Shown here piece after piece: positions 31,246-39,745 of a stretch of 39,870 bases of DNA; position 1 is the first letter of the stretch; the number at the start of each line of letters is the position of its first letter. The stretch lies in the NCBI GenBank assembly GCA_958426425.1, contig CATZYY010000007.1, positions 1-39,870 on the forward strand, read 5' to 3'. This DNA is from an uncultured Oscillospiraceae bacterium. GTDB lineage: Bacteria; Bacillota; Clostridia; Oscillospirales; Oscillospiraceae. The notes under the pieces were generated by a model. The model had not been told where the DNA came from and did not search any database. It saw only the letters and a list, made by a program, of their open reading frames with translations. A program made the translations under genes and the position numbers.

Positions 31246-32484
31246 ATGTTCAAGCACAAGAACGCTCTGGCCGCCCTCATGGCCGTGGTCATGCTTCTCA
31301 GCCTGACCGCCTGCGGCGGCAAGAAGACCGAGGAAAAGCCCGCTGAGACCCCTGCCCAGTCCGAGACCCCCGCTGAGACTCCCGCTGCGTCCGATCTGAC
31401 CGAGTGGGAGCAGAAGTCCGGCATCTACAACACCGACGAGACCGACGAGGAACTGTATCAGCAGGCCCTGGAGGAAGGCGCTACCGTGACCCTGTACTCC
31501 ATCTCCTCCCGCTGCACCAAGGTTGCCGATGCTTTCATGGCAAAGTATCCCGGCCTGGAGTGCGTGCCCTTTGATATTTCCACCAACGAGCTGCTGGAGA
31601 AGGTCACCCGTGAGTATGACGCCGGCGCCCCCACCGCTGACGTGGTCCACATCAAGGACCAGGACGGCTCCATGTACATCGAATACGTCCAGGGCGGCAA
31701 GTTCTACAACTACCAGCCCGCTGACATCTTCTCCCACATCGACCCCGAGTACACCGCCACCGCCACTCCGCTGTACATTGAGCTGACTCAGCTCTTCTAC
31801 AACACCGAGGCTTATCCCGACGGTTCTCCCATCACCAACATCTGGCAGCTGACCGAGCCCCAGTGGAAGGGCAAGATCATGATGCAGAATCCTCTGGACA
31901 ACCTGTCCTGGGGCTCCTGGATCACCGGCTTCTGCGTGGGTGAGGAGCCTGACCGTCTGGCCGCCGCTTACAAGGACTTCTACGGCGAAGAGCTGAAGCT
32001 GTCCGACGGCTGTGAGAACGCCGGCTTCGAGTTCCTGAAGCGCCTGCACGCCAACGAGCCCATCTTCACCGCTTCCTCCGACGAGATCGCCGAGTCCGTC
32101 GGCACCCCCGGCCAGAAGGATCCCCCGGTTGGCTTCTGCGCTTCCTCCAAGCTGCGTAAGGCCGAGGAGAACGGCTGGGTCTTCGCTCCCGTGAACCTGG
32201 AGCCTGACACCGGTATCCCCGCTGTCAACACCCTGTACATTGTGGAAGGCTGCGAGCATCCCGCCGCTGCCAAGCTGCTGGTCCGCTTCATGATGGGCGG
32301 CATTGACGGCGATACCTCCGGCTACAAGCCCTTCAACACCCTGGGTGGCTGGCCTGTCCGTGACGACATCACTCCCGCTGACGGTTCCACTCCCTATTCT
32401 GAGATCAATGTGGCTCCCTTCGACGCCAACGAGATCTATGTGAACTACAACACCGTGCGCGACTTCTGGCAGATGCTGGGCTGA
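31246..32484 (+). CDS. Extracellular solute-binding lipoprotein
   Basis: A 412-residue substrate-binding protein anchored by a lipid. The signal peptide MFKHKNALAALMAVVMLLSL ends in lipobox LTAC (Cys about 23). A Pro/Glu/Thr linker follows, then a FbpA/PotD-like type 2 binding fold: TVTLYSISSRCTKVADAFMAKYPG, ADVVHIKDQDGSMYIEY, TPLYIELTQLFYN, KGKIMMQNPLDNLSWGSW. Binding proteins of this cluster carry iron, phosphonates or other anionic ligands. AAGGAGG lies 8-14 nt before the ATG. Codon use is strongly biased to GCC, CTG and AAG, which suggests high expression. The terminator follows 33 nt after the stop. Confidence 0.9.
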   Translation: MFKHKNALAALMAVVMLLSLTACGGKKTEEKPAETPAQSETPAETPAASDLTEWEQKSGIYNTDETDEELYQQALEEGATVTLYSISSRCTKVADAFMAKYPGLECVPFDISTNELLEKVTREYDAGAPTADVVHIKDQDGSMYIEYVQGGKFYNYQPADIFSHIDPEYTATATPLYIELTQLFYNTEAYPDGSPITNIWQLTEPQWKGKIMMQNPLDNLSWGSWITGFCVGEEPDRLAAAYKDFYGEELKLSDGCENAGFEFLKRLHANEPIFTASSDEIAESVGTPGQKDPPVGFCASSKLRKAEENGWVFAPVNLEPDTGIPAVNTLYIVEGCEHPAAAKLLVRFMMGGIDGDTSGYKPFNTLGGWPVRDDITPADGSTPYSEINVAPFDANEIYVNYNTVRDFWQMLG

Positions 32485-32516
32485 TTCTGTTCGGCCTGAC
32501 TGACATGTAAGCCACC

Positions 32517-32551
32517 AAGCGGCGGGCGGATTCCCCGCCCGCCGCTTTCCT
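32517..32551 (+). terminator. Terminator of the ABC operon
   Basis: AAGCGGCGGGCGG (32517-32529) pairs perfectly with 32535-32547, loop ATTCC, followed by TCCTC. GC-rich stem, weak T-run. Confidence 0.75.
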
Positions 32552-32592
32552 CTTGTGTCCCTCTATGACCTGCCGCTCACAAGGAGCCTGTT

Positions 32593-33291
32593 ATGAGTTT
32601 TTTTGTTGACCGTTTCAATCGGAGAAAAAGTCCCCTGGCCCTGGCCGCCTTCGGCGCGGCCCTGCTGGATCTGGCCGTGTTCGGCCTGCTGTACGCCTTT
32701 TTGGCAAAACCGCTCAACGACGCCGTCTCTCTGGGCAGCGCCGCTGCCACGCTGGTAGTCCAGGCCCTCATCATTTCTGTGCTGGGCACGGCGGTCTGCT
32801 GTCTGCTGTTTCTGCTGAAGGACAAGCGGGTAGCCCCTTACGGCTTCCTGGGCCTGGCTGTACTGCTGCTTGTTTTTTACGCCGTGGCCTTCCTGCTGGA
32901 GGAAGACGCCCGGCCCCTGATGCTATATATCATCACGCTCTACGGTCTGGCCCCCGTGCTGGTGGGCAATGCCGTGACGTGGCCCATTTATTTGAAAATA
33001 AAGCGTGCCAATCCCACGCTGAACCATAGAAAGACCATAGCCGAAGAACTGCGGGAGGCTGTGGAAAAGGAGAAGGCCGCAAAGGCGCCCCGTCCGGAGC
33101 CTGCCGATCAGGAGCGCTCCGTGCCGAAGCACTCTGTACCGGAATCCTTCGTACAGGAACCTCCGGCCACGGTGGAGGAGGCCATGTTCGGCCTGCAGGC
33201 GGACCGCTCCGCTTTCGCATCCCGCTCCGCCCAGGAGGAAGCCATGCTGCTTTATGAGGACGACGAAGATGAAGAAGAGAGCGACGATTAA
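32593..33291 (+). CDS. Four-helix membrane protein of unknown function
   Basis: I do not recognise a family. The 232 residues have four hydrophobic segments near 15-37, 48-72, 82-101 and 108-128 (ALLDLAVFGLLYAFLA, ALIISVLGTAVCCLLFLL, FLGLAVLLLVFYAVAFLL, LMLYIITLYGLAPVLVGNAV). A charged cytoplasmic tail follows, ending in a run of Asp/Glu. It is 41 nt after the transporter terminator and overlaps the second LacI gene by 23 nt, so it is probably translated with it. GGAGCC lies 10 nt before the ATG. Confidence 0.72.
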   Translation: MSFFVDRFNRRKSPLALAAFGAALLDLAVFGLLYAFLAKPLNDAVSLGSAAATLVVQALIISVLGTAVCCLLFLLKDKRVAPYGFLGLAVLLLVFYAVAFLLEEDARPLMLYIITLYGLAPVLVGNAVTWPIYLKIKRANPTLNHRKTIAEELREAVEKEKAAKAPRPEPADQERSVPKHSVPESFVQEPPATVEEAMFGLQADRSAFASRSAQEEAMLLYEDDEDEEESDD

Positions 33292-34282
33292 GGATGTGGC
33301 GGCTCTGGCGGGCGTCAGCGCCGCCACGGTTTCCCGCGCCCTGGACGACCGGCCCGAAATCAGCAGCGAGACCAAGGAGCGGGTCCGGTCGGCCTGTGCC
33401 CAGTTGGGGTATGTGCCCAATGCAGCAGCAAGGGGACTGTCCGGACATGCTACGCATACCATCGGATTGGTGCTGCCGGACATTTCCAACCCCTACTTCT
33501 CCGGAATGGCCACCGCCATTGAGGAGACCGCCGCAGCCCACGGCTGCCGGGTGTTTCTGAGCAATTCTCTCCGCAAGGAGGACCGGGAGTTGCGTGCCAT
33601 TGAAAACCTGGTGGCCCGTCAGGTGGACGGCATCTTAGTGAACTCGGTCTCTCCGGAGAGCCAGCTGCGCCACCGGGAAGTGCTGGGCGGACTGCCCTGT
33701 GTTTACTTGGGTGCCAACCACGATGAAAGTCCCAGCTATGTGATGGCGGACAACGAGACCGGCGCCTATGCCGCCGCCCGCTATCTCATCCGCCTGGGTC
33801 ACCGGGACATTCTGTTTCTTGGAGGGCGGACTACCTCCCGTACCCGGGAACAGCGCATCCGCGGCTTCCGCCGGGCACTGGCGGAGGCTGGGTTGGAGGG
33901 CCGGGAGCTGCCCGCGCCTCCCAATGTGACCCTCATGCGCCAGTGGAGCTATGAGACCGCTCTGGAGCTGCTGAAGGGTCCCCTGCCGGACGCCATCTTT
34001 GCCTACTCGGATATGACTGCCCTGAAGGTCCTGGAAGCGGCGGAGGAGCGGGGTGTCCGCATACCGGAGGACCTGTCTATGGTTGGCTATGATAATATCG
34101 CCTTCGGGGCGCTGCACCGTATCCATCTGACCACTGTCTCCCAGCACAAGTACCAGCAGGGACAGATCGCGGTGGAACGGCTGTTGGAGAAGATCAACGG
34201 CTCCAGGGCGCACACGGAGGACATCCTGGAGCCGGAGCTGATCATACGCTCCACCTGTGTCAAGCACCAAACCAACAGATGA
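33269..34282 (+). CDS. LacI-family transcriptional regulator 2
   Basis: A 337-residue regulator with canonical HTH RATIKDVAALAGVSAATVSRALDDRPEIS and a sugar-binding-type sensor (HTIGLVLPDISNPYFSGMA, VDGILVNSVSPES, ADNETGAYAAARYLIRLGHRDILFLGG, IFAYSDMTALKVLEAA, VGYDNIAFGALHRIHLTTVSQ). Unlike regulator 1, the recognition helix has the standard residues. ATG at 33269 is preferred because conserved sequence starts there, with GAGG nearby; it lies within the end of the membrane protein gene. With the two hydrolases downstream it probably forms a single transcription unit responding to the transported compound. Confidence 0.88.
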   Translation: MKKRATIKDVAALAGVSAATVSRALDDRPEISSETKERVRSACAQLGYVPNAAARGLSGHATHTIGLVLPDISNPYFSGMATAIEETAAAHGCRVFLSNSLRKEDRELRAIENLVARQVDGILVNSVSPESQLRHREVLGGLPCVYLGANHDESPSYVMADNETGAYAAARYLIRLGHRDILFLGGRTTSRTREQRIRGFRRALAEAGLEGRELPAPPNVTLMRQWSYETALELLKGPLPDAIFAYSDMTALKVLEAAEERGVRIPEDLSMVGYDNIAFGALHRIHLTTVSQHKYQQGQIAVERLLEKINGSRAHTEDILEPELIIRSTCVKHQTNR

Positions 34283-34299
34283 AGGAGGACCCCCATCCC

Positions 34300-35364
34300 A
34301 TGAACGGACTTCCCAATGATGAACGCCAGCGCCTGGGTGCGCTGTTGGACCATACCTCTCAGGAGGAGGTCATGGCCATGATCCCCCAATTCTCTCAGGC
34401 GGAGATTCACAACATCGCCGCTGCACCCGAACAGGCACAGGACTCCCTGGGTATCCTGGTGTTCAATATGGAGCGGGGCGTACACCTGGCGGAGCTGGGC
34501 GACTTCCTGGAAACCTGCCCGGAGGTCAGGCCCTACGACGTGATCCTGGCCAACGAGCTGGACGACGGCTGCTTCCGCTCCGGTCAGCGGGATACCACAA
34601 AAGAACTGGCGGAGCACCTGGGCATGAACTACGTGTTCGGCCTGGAGTTCATCGAACTGGTGAACGGGGAGGACGCCAAGGGCTTCCACGGCAACGCCAT
34701 TTTCTCCCGCTGGCCCATCAAGCACGCAAAGGTGGTCCGGCTGCCGGAGCAGTACAACTGGTACTTTGACCGACAGCGCCGCATCGGTGGCCGTCTGGCC
34801 ATCCTGGCGGAGCTGGATGTGAACGGCAGGAGCGTGGGCGTGGGAACCATCCATCCGGAGAACCGTACCCACGGCCCCGGCCGTCAGGAGCAGCTAGAGA
34901 CCATTCTGAAGGCCGCCGACGAAATGTTTGTCGGGATGCCGGTGGCCCTGGGAGGAGACCTGAACACCAACACCTTTGACGGCCGGGACAAGGACGCCAT
35001 CCAGGAGATCGCCGGCAGTCCGGAGCTGCAGCGCCGCTGTCTGGAAGATGTGGCCGCCTGGGAGGGCTGCCTGCCTGCCGCAGAAAAGGCCGGCTACAAG
35101 GCCATGCCCGATCATCCCATCGCCACCCGCCGCAAGCCGCTGCCTCCGGTGATCACCTGCCGGGACAGTGCGGGCGGACATCATCTGGACCTGCGGCTGG
35201 ACTGGCTGCTGCTGCGGGACCTGGAGCCCACGGACAGCCGCACCATTTCCACCTGCCGGGAGACCTGGCCCTTTGCGGCCCCCGGTTCTCCGCTGGAGGC
35301 CTTCGGCGGTCAGGAGTTATCTGACCACAACGCCGTCTGGGCCAACTGTACCATCCCGAGATAA
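34300..35364 (+). CDS. Endonuclease/exonuclease/phosphatase-family hydrolase
   Basis: A 354-residue metal-dependent phosphoesterase of the EEP fold. Landmarks: LGILVFNMERG strand with Asn, ILANELDDGCF (metal-binding Glu), GNAIFSRWPI, GTIHPENRTHGPGRQEQL (catalytic-type His), GGDLNTNTFDG (the DxN pair) and LSDHNAVW near the C-terminus (Asp-His). No signal peptide, so it acts in the cytoplasm. Members split phosphodiesters in nucleic acids, lipids or inositol phosphates. Beside an importer and a glycerophosphodiesterase, a small organophosphate substrate is more likely than DNA. The start at 34300 follows GAAGGAGG by 11 nt. Confidence 0.8.
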   Translation: MNGLPNDERQRLGALLDHTSQEEVMAMIPQFSQAEIHNIAAAPEQAQDSLGILVFNMERGVHLAELGDFLETCPEVRPYDVILANELDDGCFRSGQRDTTKELAEHLGMNYVFGLEFIELVNGEDAKGFHGNAIFSRWPIKHAKVVRLPEQYNWYFDRQRRIGGRLAILAELDVNGRSVGVGTIHPENRTHGPGRQEQLETILKAADEMFVGMPVALGGDLNTNTFDGRDKDAIQEIAGSPELQRRCLEDVAAWEGCLPAAEKAGYKAMPDHPIATRRKPLPPVITCRDSAGGHHLDLRLDWLLLRDLEPTDSRTISTCRETWPFAAPGSPLEAFGGQELSDHNAVWANCTIPR

Positions 35365-35386
35365 AAGAGAGATAGGAGATCATGCT

Positions 35387-36157
35387 ATGCTGAACACAGT
35401 CCTGTTTGATATGGGCGGCACCCTGGAGGATATTTGGTACAACGATGACACTGTCACCGATGCGATGGAGCAGCTGAAAAAGGTCCTGCAGGCCAACGGC
35501 CTGGAGCCGGGCTGCACGGATCAGGAATTTCAGGAGCGGGTCCTGGCCGGTGTGAAGAATTACAAGCGCTGGAGCGAGGGCAACATGCTGGAGGCCAAGC
35601 CCGAGGAGATCTGGCCCGGCTATTATCTGAAATCCTTCGGCTTCGACCGGGAAAAGCTGCTTCCCATCACGGAGGAGCTGGCCAACCTCTGGGAGATCAC
35701 CTACTATCACCGGGAGCTGCGCCCCGGCGTCAAAGAACTGTTGGACGGCCTGAAGGCACGGGGCTATCACATCGGCGTCATCTCCAACAACGCCTCCCTC
35801 TACAACGTGTTCAATGTGCTGGAGATGTACGGCATCCGGGACTACATGGAGGATGTGACCGTCTCCAGCGTTACCGGCTACCGCAAGCCGCACCCTGAGA
35901 TTTTCCGCATCTCCATGCGGCAGATGCGCTGCAGACCGGAGAACTGTGTCTATGTGGGGGACACAGTATCCCGTGATATCATCGGCGCCAAGCGGGCCGG
36001 CTTTGGCCGTGCGGCGCAGATCTACTCCTTCCTCACCGCCCAGAAGGATGTGGGCATCCCCATTGCGGAGTCGGAGAAGCCCGATGTGGTCATTCAGAAT
36101 TTTGAGGAGTTCCTGGACTGGCTGGACCGGGAAAACCCCGCCATGGCACTGAAGTAA
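35387..36157 (+). CDS. HAD-superfamily hydrolase
   Basis: A 256-residue HAD hydrolase with a helical cap at 20-95. Motif I is FDMGGTLED, with nucleophile Asp8 but Gly where the usual second Asp sits. Motif II is VISNNAS, motif III KPHPEIF (Lys), motif IV VYVGDTVSRDIIGAKRAG. Loss of the second Asp resembles some HAD proteins, such as phosphonatase, that use other acid-base groups. It probably removes a phosphate from a small metabolite made by neighbouring enzymes. AGGAG is 9 nt before the ATG. A bidirectional terminator follows at once. Confidence 0.85.
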   Translation: MLNTVLFDMGGTLEDIWYNDDTVTDAMEQLKKVLQANGLEPGCTDQEFQERVLAGVKNYKRWSEGNMLEAKPEEIWPGYYLKSFGFDREKLLPITEELANLWEITYYHRELRPGVKELLDGLKARGYHIGVISNNASLYNVFNVLEMYGIRDYMEDVTVSSVTGYRKPHPEIFRISMRQMRCRPENCVYVGDTVSRDIIGAKRAGFGRAAQIYSFLTAQKDVGIPIAESEKPDVVIQNFEEFLDWLDRENPAMALK

Positions 36158-36162
36158 AAAGC

Positions 36163-36196
36163 AGGTCCCCGGAGTGCAGACTCCGGGGACCTTTTG
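36163..36196. terminator. Bidirectional terminator between HAD and GDPD genes
   Basis: AGGTCCCCGGAGT (36163-36175) pairs perfectly with 36180-36192, with AAAAA on the left (36156-36160) and TTTT on the right. It serves both converging genes. Confidence 0.9.
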
Positions 36197-36205
36197 TTCA
36201 GATGT

Positions 36206-36955
36206 TCAGCCGAGGACACGGTCCGCCACGCGGCACAGCAGGTCCGGATAGTTGGAGATGATACCGTCAACGCCGTGGCGGAGCATGTCTTCCATGGATT
36301 CCTCGTCGTTCACCGTCCAGGTGTTCACCTTCATGCCCCGGCTGTGGAACAGGTCCGCCAGCTCCGGCTGATACTGCAGCAGCATATAGCGGGGGTGCAT
36401 GTTGTCGGCGTTGGAGCGCAGAAGGTAGTGCTCCATATCCAGAAGGGGCTTGTCATACAGCAGCCCTGTATCGATCTCCGGGCACAGCTCCTTGAACCGC
36501 TGCATGGAGATGTGGTTGAAGGAGGAGACGAAGACCTGTTCCTGCATCCCGCGGGCGCAGATCTCATCTATGACCCGCTGTTCCAGACCATCGTAAAAGA
36601 CCTCGTAATTTTTCAGTTCCAGATTCAGGAGCAGCCGGGTTTCCCGGCAGAAGTCCAGCAGCTGCCCTAGGGTCCAGATGCGTTGCCCGGCAAATTCCGG
36701 GGACTTCCAGGCGCCGATGTCCAGCTCCAGCAGTTCGGCATAGGTCAGGTCCCGGATAAAGCCGGTACCATTGGAGGTGCGCTCCACAGAGGCGTCGTGG
36801 AAAATGACCAGCTTACCGTCCTTTGAGATATGAACATCGCTCTCAATGCCGTCGACGTTCGTTTTTTCCGCAGCCATGTGGAAAGCCAAAGGGCTGTTTT
36901 CAGGATAGATTCCGGAGAAGCCCCGGTGGGCGAGAAGTAAAGGGTGTTGCATCAT
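36206..36955 (-). CDS. Glycerophosphodiester phosphodiesterase
   Basis: Splits glycerophosphodiesters to glycerol-3-phosphate and an alcohol. The 249-residue protein has the GDPD signature: LLLAHRGFSGIYPENSPLAF (His10, Arg11, Glu18), DGIESDVHISKDGKLVIFHDASVERTSNGTGFI (ED pair and catalytic His), LLNLELKNYE and VNTWTVNDEESMEDMLRHGVDGIISNYPD at the end. No signal peptide, so the substrate must enter the cell first, which fits the nearby importer. Two ATGs lie in tandem (36950-36955); neither has a strong ribosome site. Confidence 0.93.
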   Translation of the reverse strand: MMQHPLLLAHRGFSGIYPENSPLAFHMAAEKTNVDGIESDVHISKDGKLVIFHDASVERTSNGTGFIRDLTYAELLELDIGAWKSPEFAGQRIWTLGQLLDFCRETRLLLNLELKNYEVFYDGLEQRVIDEICARGMQEQVFVSSFNHISMQRFKELCPEIDTGLLYDKPLLDMEHYLLRSNADNMHPRYMLLQYQPELADLFHSRGMKVNTWTVNDEESMEDMLRHGVDGIISNYPDLLCRVADRVLG

Positions 36956-37000
36956 TGTTATTGTTCAGTCACGGTGCGGAAGAAGCACAGTGGCTGCCTT

Positions 37001-37029
37001 TCTATATGATATGTGTGTTGAAAAAGCAA
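37001..37029 (-). promoter_or_regulatory. Candidate promoter of the GDPD gene
   Basis: Read leftward: TTGCTT (complement of 37024-37029), 17 bp, TATAGA (complement of 37001-37006). About 45 bp before the start codon. Confidence 0.4.
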
Positions 37030-37180
37030 TTCGCATTCCGGATGGATGACCGTTGGAGGAACCGTACAGCAACTGTTTTATGAATTCATTTCAACCGCCT
37101 TTATTCATATCAGAATTAGGAATAAAAGTAAAGTCTTGTCGTTCCGCTGCTTCTCACGGCAAGCTCCCGCCTTATAAAGC

Positions 37181-37423
37181 GTGAATCTGCCAGTCATATA
37201 TAAAAGCTACCAAATCAGAGTATTCAGTATGTATCACGGGAAAGCCTACAATGTGCGGATACGGGTTCATAATCGGTTGGCGGATGCTGTTGTAGATCAG
37301 TTTGGTAAGGATACAATAATGGTTCCTTATCAATCGACCAGAGATTGCCGCTATCAGAAAGCACTTATTGAAAGTCTGCCGGAAGATAAAGAGATGGCCA
37401 TTAGGATGGAATCGAACCGGTAG
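37181..37423 (+). pseudogene. C-terminal fragment of a WYL-domain regulator
   Basis: The 80-codon frame reads YQIRVFSMYHGKAYNVRIRVHNRL then ADAVVDQFGKDTIMVPY. This fits the C-terminal part of WYL-domain transcription factors (FxMYxGK, VxLRxHNxL, VxDxFGKDV). The HTH and the main WYL core are absent and no ribosome site precedes it, so this is a decayed remnant. The following 37424-37680 shows no supportable gene. Confidence 0.5.
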
Positions 37424-37682
37424 CCTACCTATTGTCGAGTCCGCAGAATGGGCTAAGAATAAACGTATACACTCGTCGGTAATAGTATGTAGCAGGAAAT
37501 CGTTCAGAATGGGCAGTGCGGTACTACCGACTTTCTTCAGGCGCTTTTGGTACTTTAATAGGCCTGTACCTTGAGGGCCACAAGTGCCTCCAACAGGGAT
37601 TCACAGTGTTTTTTCTCACCTTGTAGTTCCACTTCTTGCGGGAATCCTTACGAAATTTTTGACTCTGTTCTGAGGGATAATA

Positions 37683-37724
37683 TATGGCGCAGCCTGGAAG
37701 AGTTCAGACTGCGCCATACTTTTT
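37683..37724. terminator. Hairpin terminator downstream of the DUF6076-like gene
   Basis: TATGGCGCAG (37683-37692) pairs with CTGCGCCATA (37709-37718), followed rightward by CTTTTT. It is next to the stop of the leftward gene and may act in both directions. Confidence 0.65.
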
Positions 37725-37727
37725 CAA

Positions 37728-38696
37728 TCAGGAATCTTTCAACCAGTCAACATACTCTTCCAGCGTGATCTTCCCGCTGTCGCACTCGGCCTTCTTTTCC
37801 CTGGCACGCTCACCCCAGGCGTATAGTTCCTCCGGCAGGATCTTCCCGGACTTCGTCCAGGCAAACCGCTTTTTGTATTCCCGGCGGTATGCCTTGAAGA
37901 CATCGTCCGTATCTTTTTCCCGTGTCCACTTTGCAATGGCACCAACGTCCTTGCAGGTACGTCCCTTCGAATCAAACACACGGTCACAGTATTCGGCGTT
38001 GGTTCGCCCAGTGATTGCGAAATACTTCCCGCAGTTTTTGCAGACCCGCATCTTCTGCTCCCGCCTGACCCACTCCCGCAGATAGTAATCGATCAAGTCA
38101 TAGATGCTCTTTGGATAAAGGACTTCCGCATAGGCGTTTCGGTCGATCATCTCAAAAGACACCGTCAACGGTTGGAACTCAAAAGGACGTGGGTCTACGT
38201 GATAAGGGTCCTTGTAATAATCATAGAGCCTGCTGGCAACAGAACGCTTGCTGGCATCCATGTCTAATACACGCTCCAGCAGATCCTTGATCTGCTTCTG
38301 CGCGTAATCAATATTGCTGGGGATATGCGCAATGGCTTTGTGGGGCAGCATGTCAGATACGTGAGCAAAATTGTCCTTCTCTGCTTCATTCAGTTTCTTG
38401 GACCAATCCAGGAACAGCAGCTTAAAGAATATATGCACATCGGATAAGTTCTGTAAAGTGAAGAATACATCTTCGGTGTATCTGGCGTCGCGTGTCCTGT
38501 ACAAGTTTAAAAGCGCACGGTCGATCTTCTTGATTTGGGGTTCCCATTTCCAGATGTCGAGGTAGAGCAGGGAAAAAAGGCTTTCCGAAAACGGAAAGTC
38601 TATTTTTTGTATAAAGCGGGCATCAGAAACATCATCGCTGTAAATGAAATACTCTCTTCCGTTAGCGATATAGGTCTTAAACATATACTCAGACAT
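37728..38696 (-). CDS. DUF6076-like zinc-binding protein
   Basis: A 322-residue protein of the kind annotated DUF6076 in Clostridia, of unknown function. The N-terminal 200 residues are helical. Near 215-265 is a zinc site, MRVCKNCGKYFAITGRTNAEYC with a further Cys in GRTCKD, followed by VGAIAKWTREKDTDDVFKAYRREYKKRFAW. The C-terminus is GKITLEEYVDWLKDS. The zinc part recalls recombinase-like or CGNR-type proteins that bind nucleic acid. ATG at 38696 follows GAGAGGGAG on the minus strand; a longer reading to 38783 has no ribosome site. It is bordered by mobile-element debris on both sides. Confidence 0.7.
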   Translation of the reverse strand: MSEYMFKTYIANGREYFIYSDDVSDARFIQKIDFPFSESLFSLLYLDIWKWEPQIKKIDRALLNLYRTRDARYTEDVFFTLQNLSDVHIFFKLLFLDWSKKLNEAEKDNFAHVSDMLPHKAIAHIPSNIDYAQKQIKDLLERVLDMDASKRSVASRLYDYYKDPYHVDPRPFEFQPLTVSFEMIDRNAYAEVLYPKSIYDLIDYYLREWVRREQKMRVCKNCGKYFAITGRTNAEYCDRVFDSKGRTCKDVGAIAKWTREKDTDDVFKAYRREYKKRFAWTKSGKILPEELYAWGERAREKKAECDSGKITLEEYVDWLKDS

Positions 38697-38740
38697 GAAA
38701 AAACTCCCTCTCGGATTAGACTTACTATTCAAGAACGAAA

Positions 38741-38770
38741 CGATAGGTCTTGACAAAGGGTGACCTATCG
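38741..38770. promoter_or_regulatory. Dyad upstream of the DUF6076-like gene
   Basis: CGATAGGTC (38741-38749) and GACCTATCG (38762-38770) form a perfect 9-bp dyad with 12 bp between. TTAGACT occurs at 38716-38722 and 38773-38779, and inverted at 38820-38826. This looks like an operator. No other feature is supportable in 38784-39050. Confidence 0.45.
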
Positions 38771-39054
38771 TGTTAGACTGCAAGATGCGGCGACCAATAA
38801 AATTATGATACTAAAAATAAGTCTAATCAGGTCAGGACCAAAAGTCAAGAGGATTCTATTGGTTGCCCGTTGCACCTCGACAATTGAATACCCACCGCCA
38901 AAGTTCATACTCGCCGGGAGAAGTATCGCCAGGACTACATTGTGACCGTGTCACGATATACAAGCGTACCAACGGGGAAGAAAACGCCGTGGAGGTCAGA
39001 AAGGATCACAGGGCAGGAAGGTGTATGGCGTGTGGCTGACGAAAATTTTTATGA

Positions 39055-39273
39055 ATGGTGGTGATATTCATCGGCAATCAGAGTAAGAAAAATCTCAGCG
39101 TCCCTATCAAAAAGGAAAGCCGCCGAAACTGCTGCAACAGTCCGGCGGCACGCCGCGTTCCGAAAAACGCAGACTCCATCTGCGAACAGTTTAACAGGGA
39201 GGCTCTCGGAACGCAAGAAAAATTTATCTCTGAATTTCAAAATCAGGAGGTTCCGTATGCCAATTCTCGGTGA
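39055..39273 (+). CDS. Small basic protein of the second mobilisation module, uncertain
   Basis: A 72-codon frame starting MVVIFIGNQSKKNLSVPIKK, with a Lys/Arg-rich middle and an acidic end, overlapping the next start by 17 nt. It is preceded only by a weak GGTGGTGA-like site and I recognise no family. It may be an accessory gene of the module that continues to the right, or chance. Confidence 0.25.
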   Translation: MVVIFIGNQSKKNLSVPIKKESRRNCCNSPAARRVPKNADSICEQFNREALGTQEKFISEFQNQEVPYANSR

Positions 39274-39583
39274 ACGATTTTATCAAATGAGCAACGCTAT
39301 TTTCTGCTATGACCTGAAGCCGATCCCCTTGGCTGTGTACAGTTATCTGGTCTGCTGTGCTGGGCAGAAGGATGTATGCTGGCCCAGCATGAAGACCATC
39401 GCTCTGCACTGCGGCTGCTCTGAAAACGCCGCAAGGGACGCGGTCAGTCTGTTGGTTGACCGTGGGTTCATCAGCAAAGTCAAGACCTCGCGGTGTGTGA
39501 AAAGCGGCAAGTGGCTCCAGGGGAATAACCACTACTACATCCTGCCGCTGCCTGAGCTTCCCGCCGCAGGCCACAGTGCATGA
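39257..39583 (+). CDS. Helix-turn-helix protein, replication-initiator-like (second copy)
   Basis: A 108-residue winged-helix protein related to the one at 18,768: FYQMSNAIFCYDLKPIPLAVYSYLVCCAGQKDVCWPSMKTIALHCGCSENAARDAVSLLVDRGFI, then a hairpin and a YYILPLPELP tail. CAGGAGG sits 7 nt before the ATG. It begins a module of the same plan as the first element (HTH gene, then hairpin-rich block) but with much divergence. It may regulate mobilisation or replication. It is shorter at the C-terminus than the first copy (135 residues). Confidence 0.7.
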   Translation: MPILGERFYQMSNAIFCYDLKPIPLAVYSYLVCCAGQKDVCWPSMKTIALHCGCSENAARDAVSLLVDRGFISKVKTSRCVKSGKWLQGNNHYYILPLPELPAAGHSA

Positions 39584-39617
39584 AGGGAAAGCCCCTCAAC
39601 AGATGGTGAGGAAGTGT

Positions 39618-39692
39618 ATGAACAAGACGAAGAGTAACAAGAAAAAGTCCTGCCGCCAGGTTATCCCCCCAAAAAAAGCGAGAACTGGCTGA
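39618..39692 (+). CDS. Short basic peptide or broken gene start
   Basis: MNKTKSNKKKSCRQVIPPKK begins a 24-residue frame with GAGGAAG 4-10 nt upstream. The frame that follows by +1 shift stays open to the window edge and reads SENWLRHATPALVAPVSRC and FGGRKSKQDKGLGSLPQL, similar to the translation of the matching block at 19,180-19,330. This suggests a frameshifted gene or a conserved non-coding block that happens to be open. Confidence 0.3.
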   Translation: MNKTKSNKKKSCRQVIPPKKARTG

Positions 39693-39745
39693 GACACGCA
39701 ACTCCCGCCCTGGTTGCCCCTGTGAGCCGCTGTGTGCGCTTCTTC

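Noticed and set aside
28012..32259. Long minus-strand frames opposite the ABC importer genes
   Set aside because: These come from strong GC bias at third codon positions. Their His/Gln/Gly-rich translations are not protein-like and the plus-strand genes are certain.
37395..37460. Another tRNA fragment around GGTTCGATTCC on the minus strand
   Set aside because: The T-loop-like string is there, but the flanking bases do not form the T-stem.
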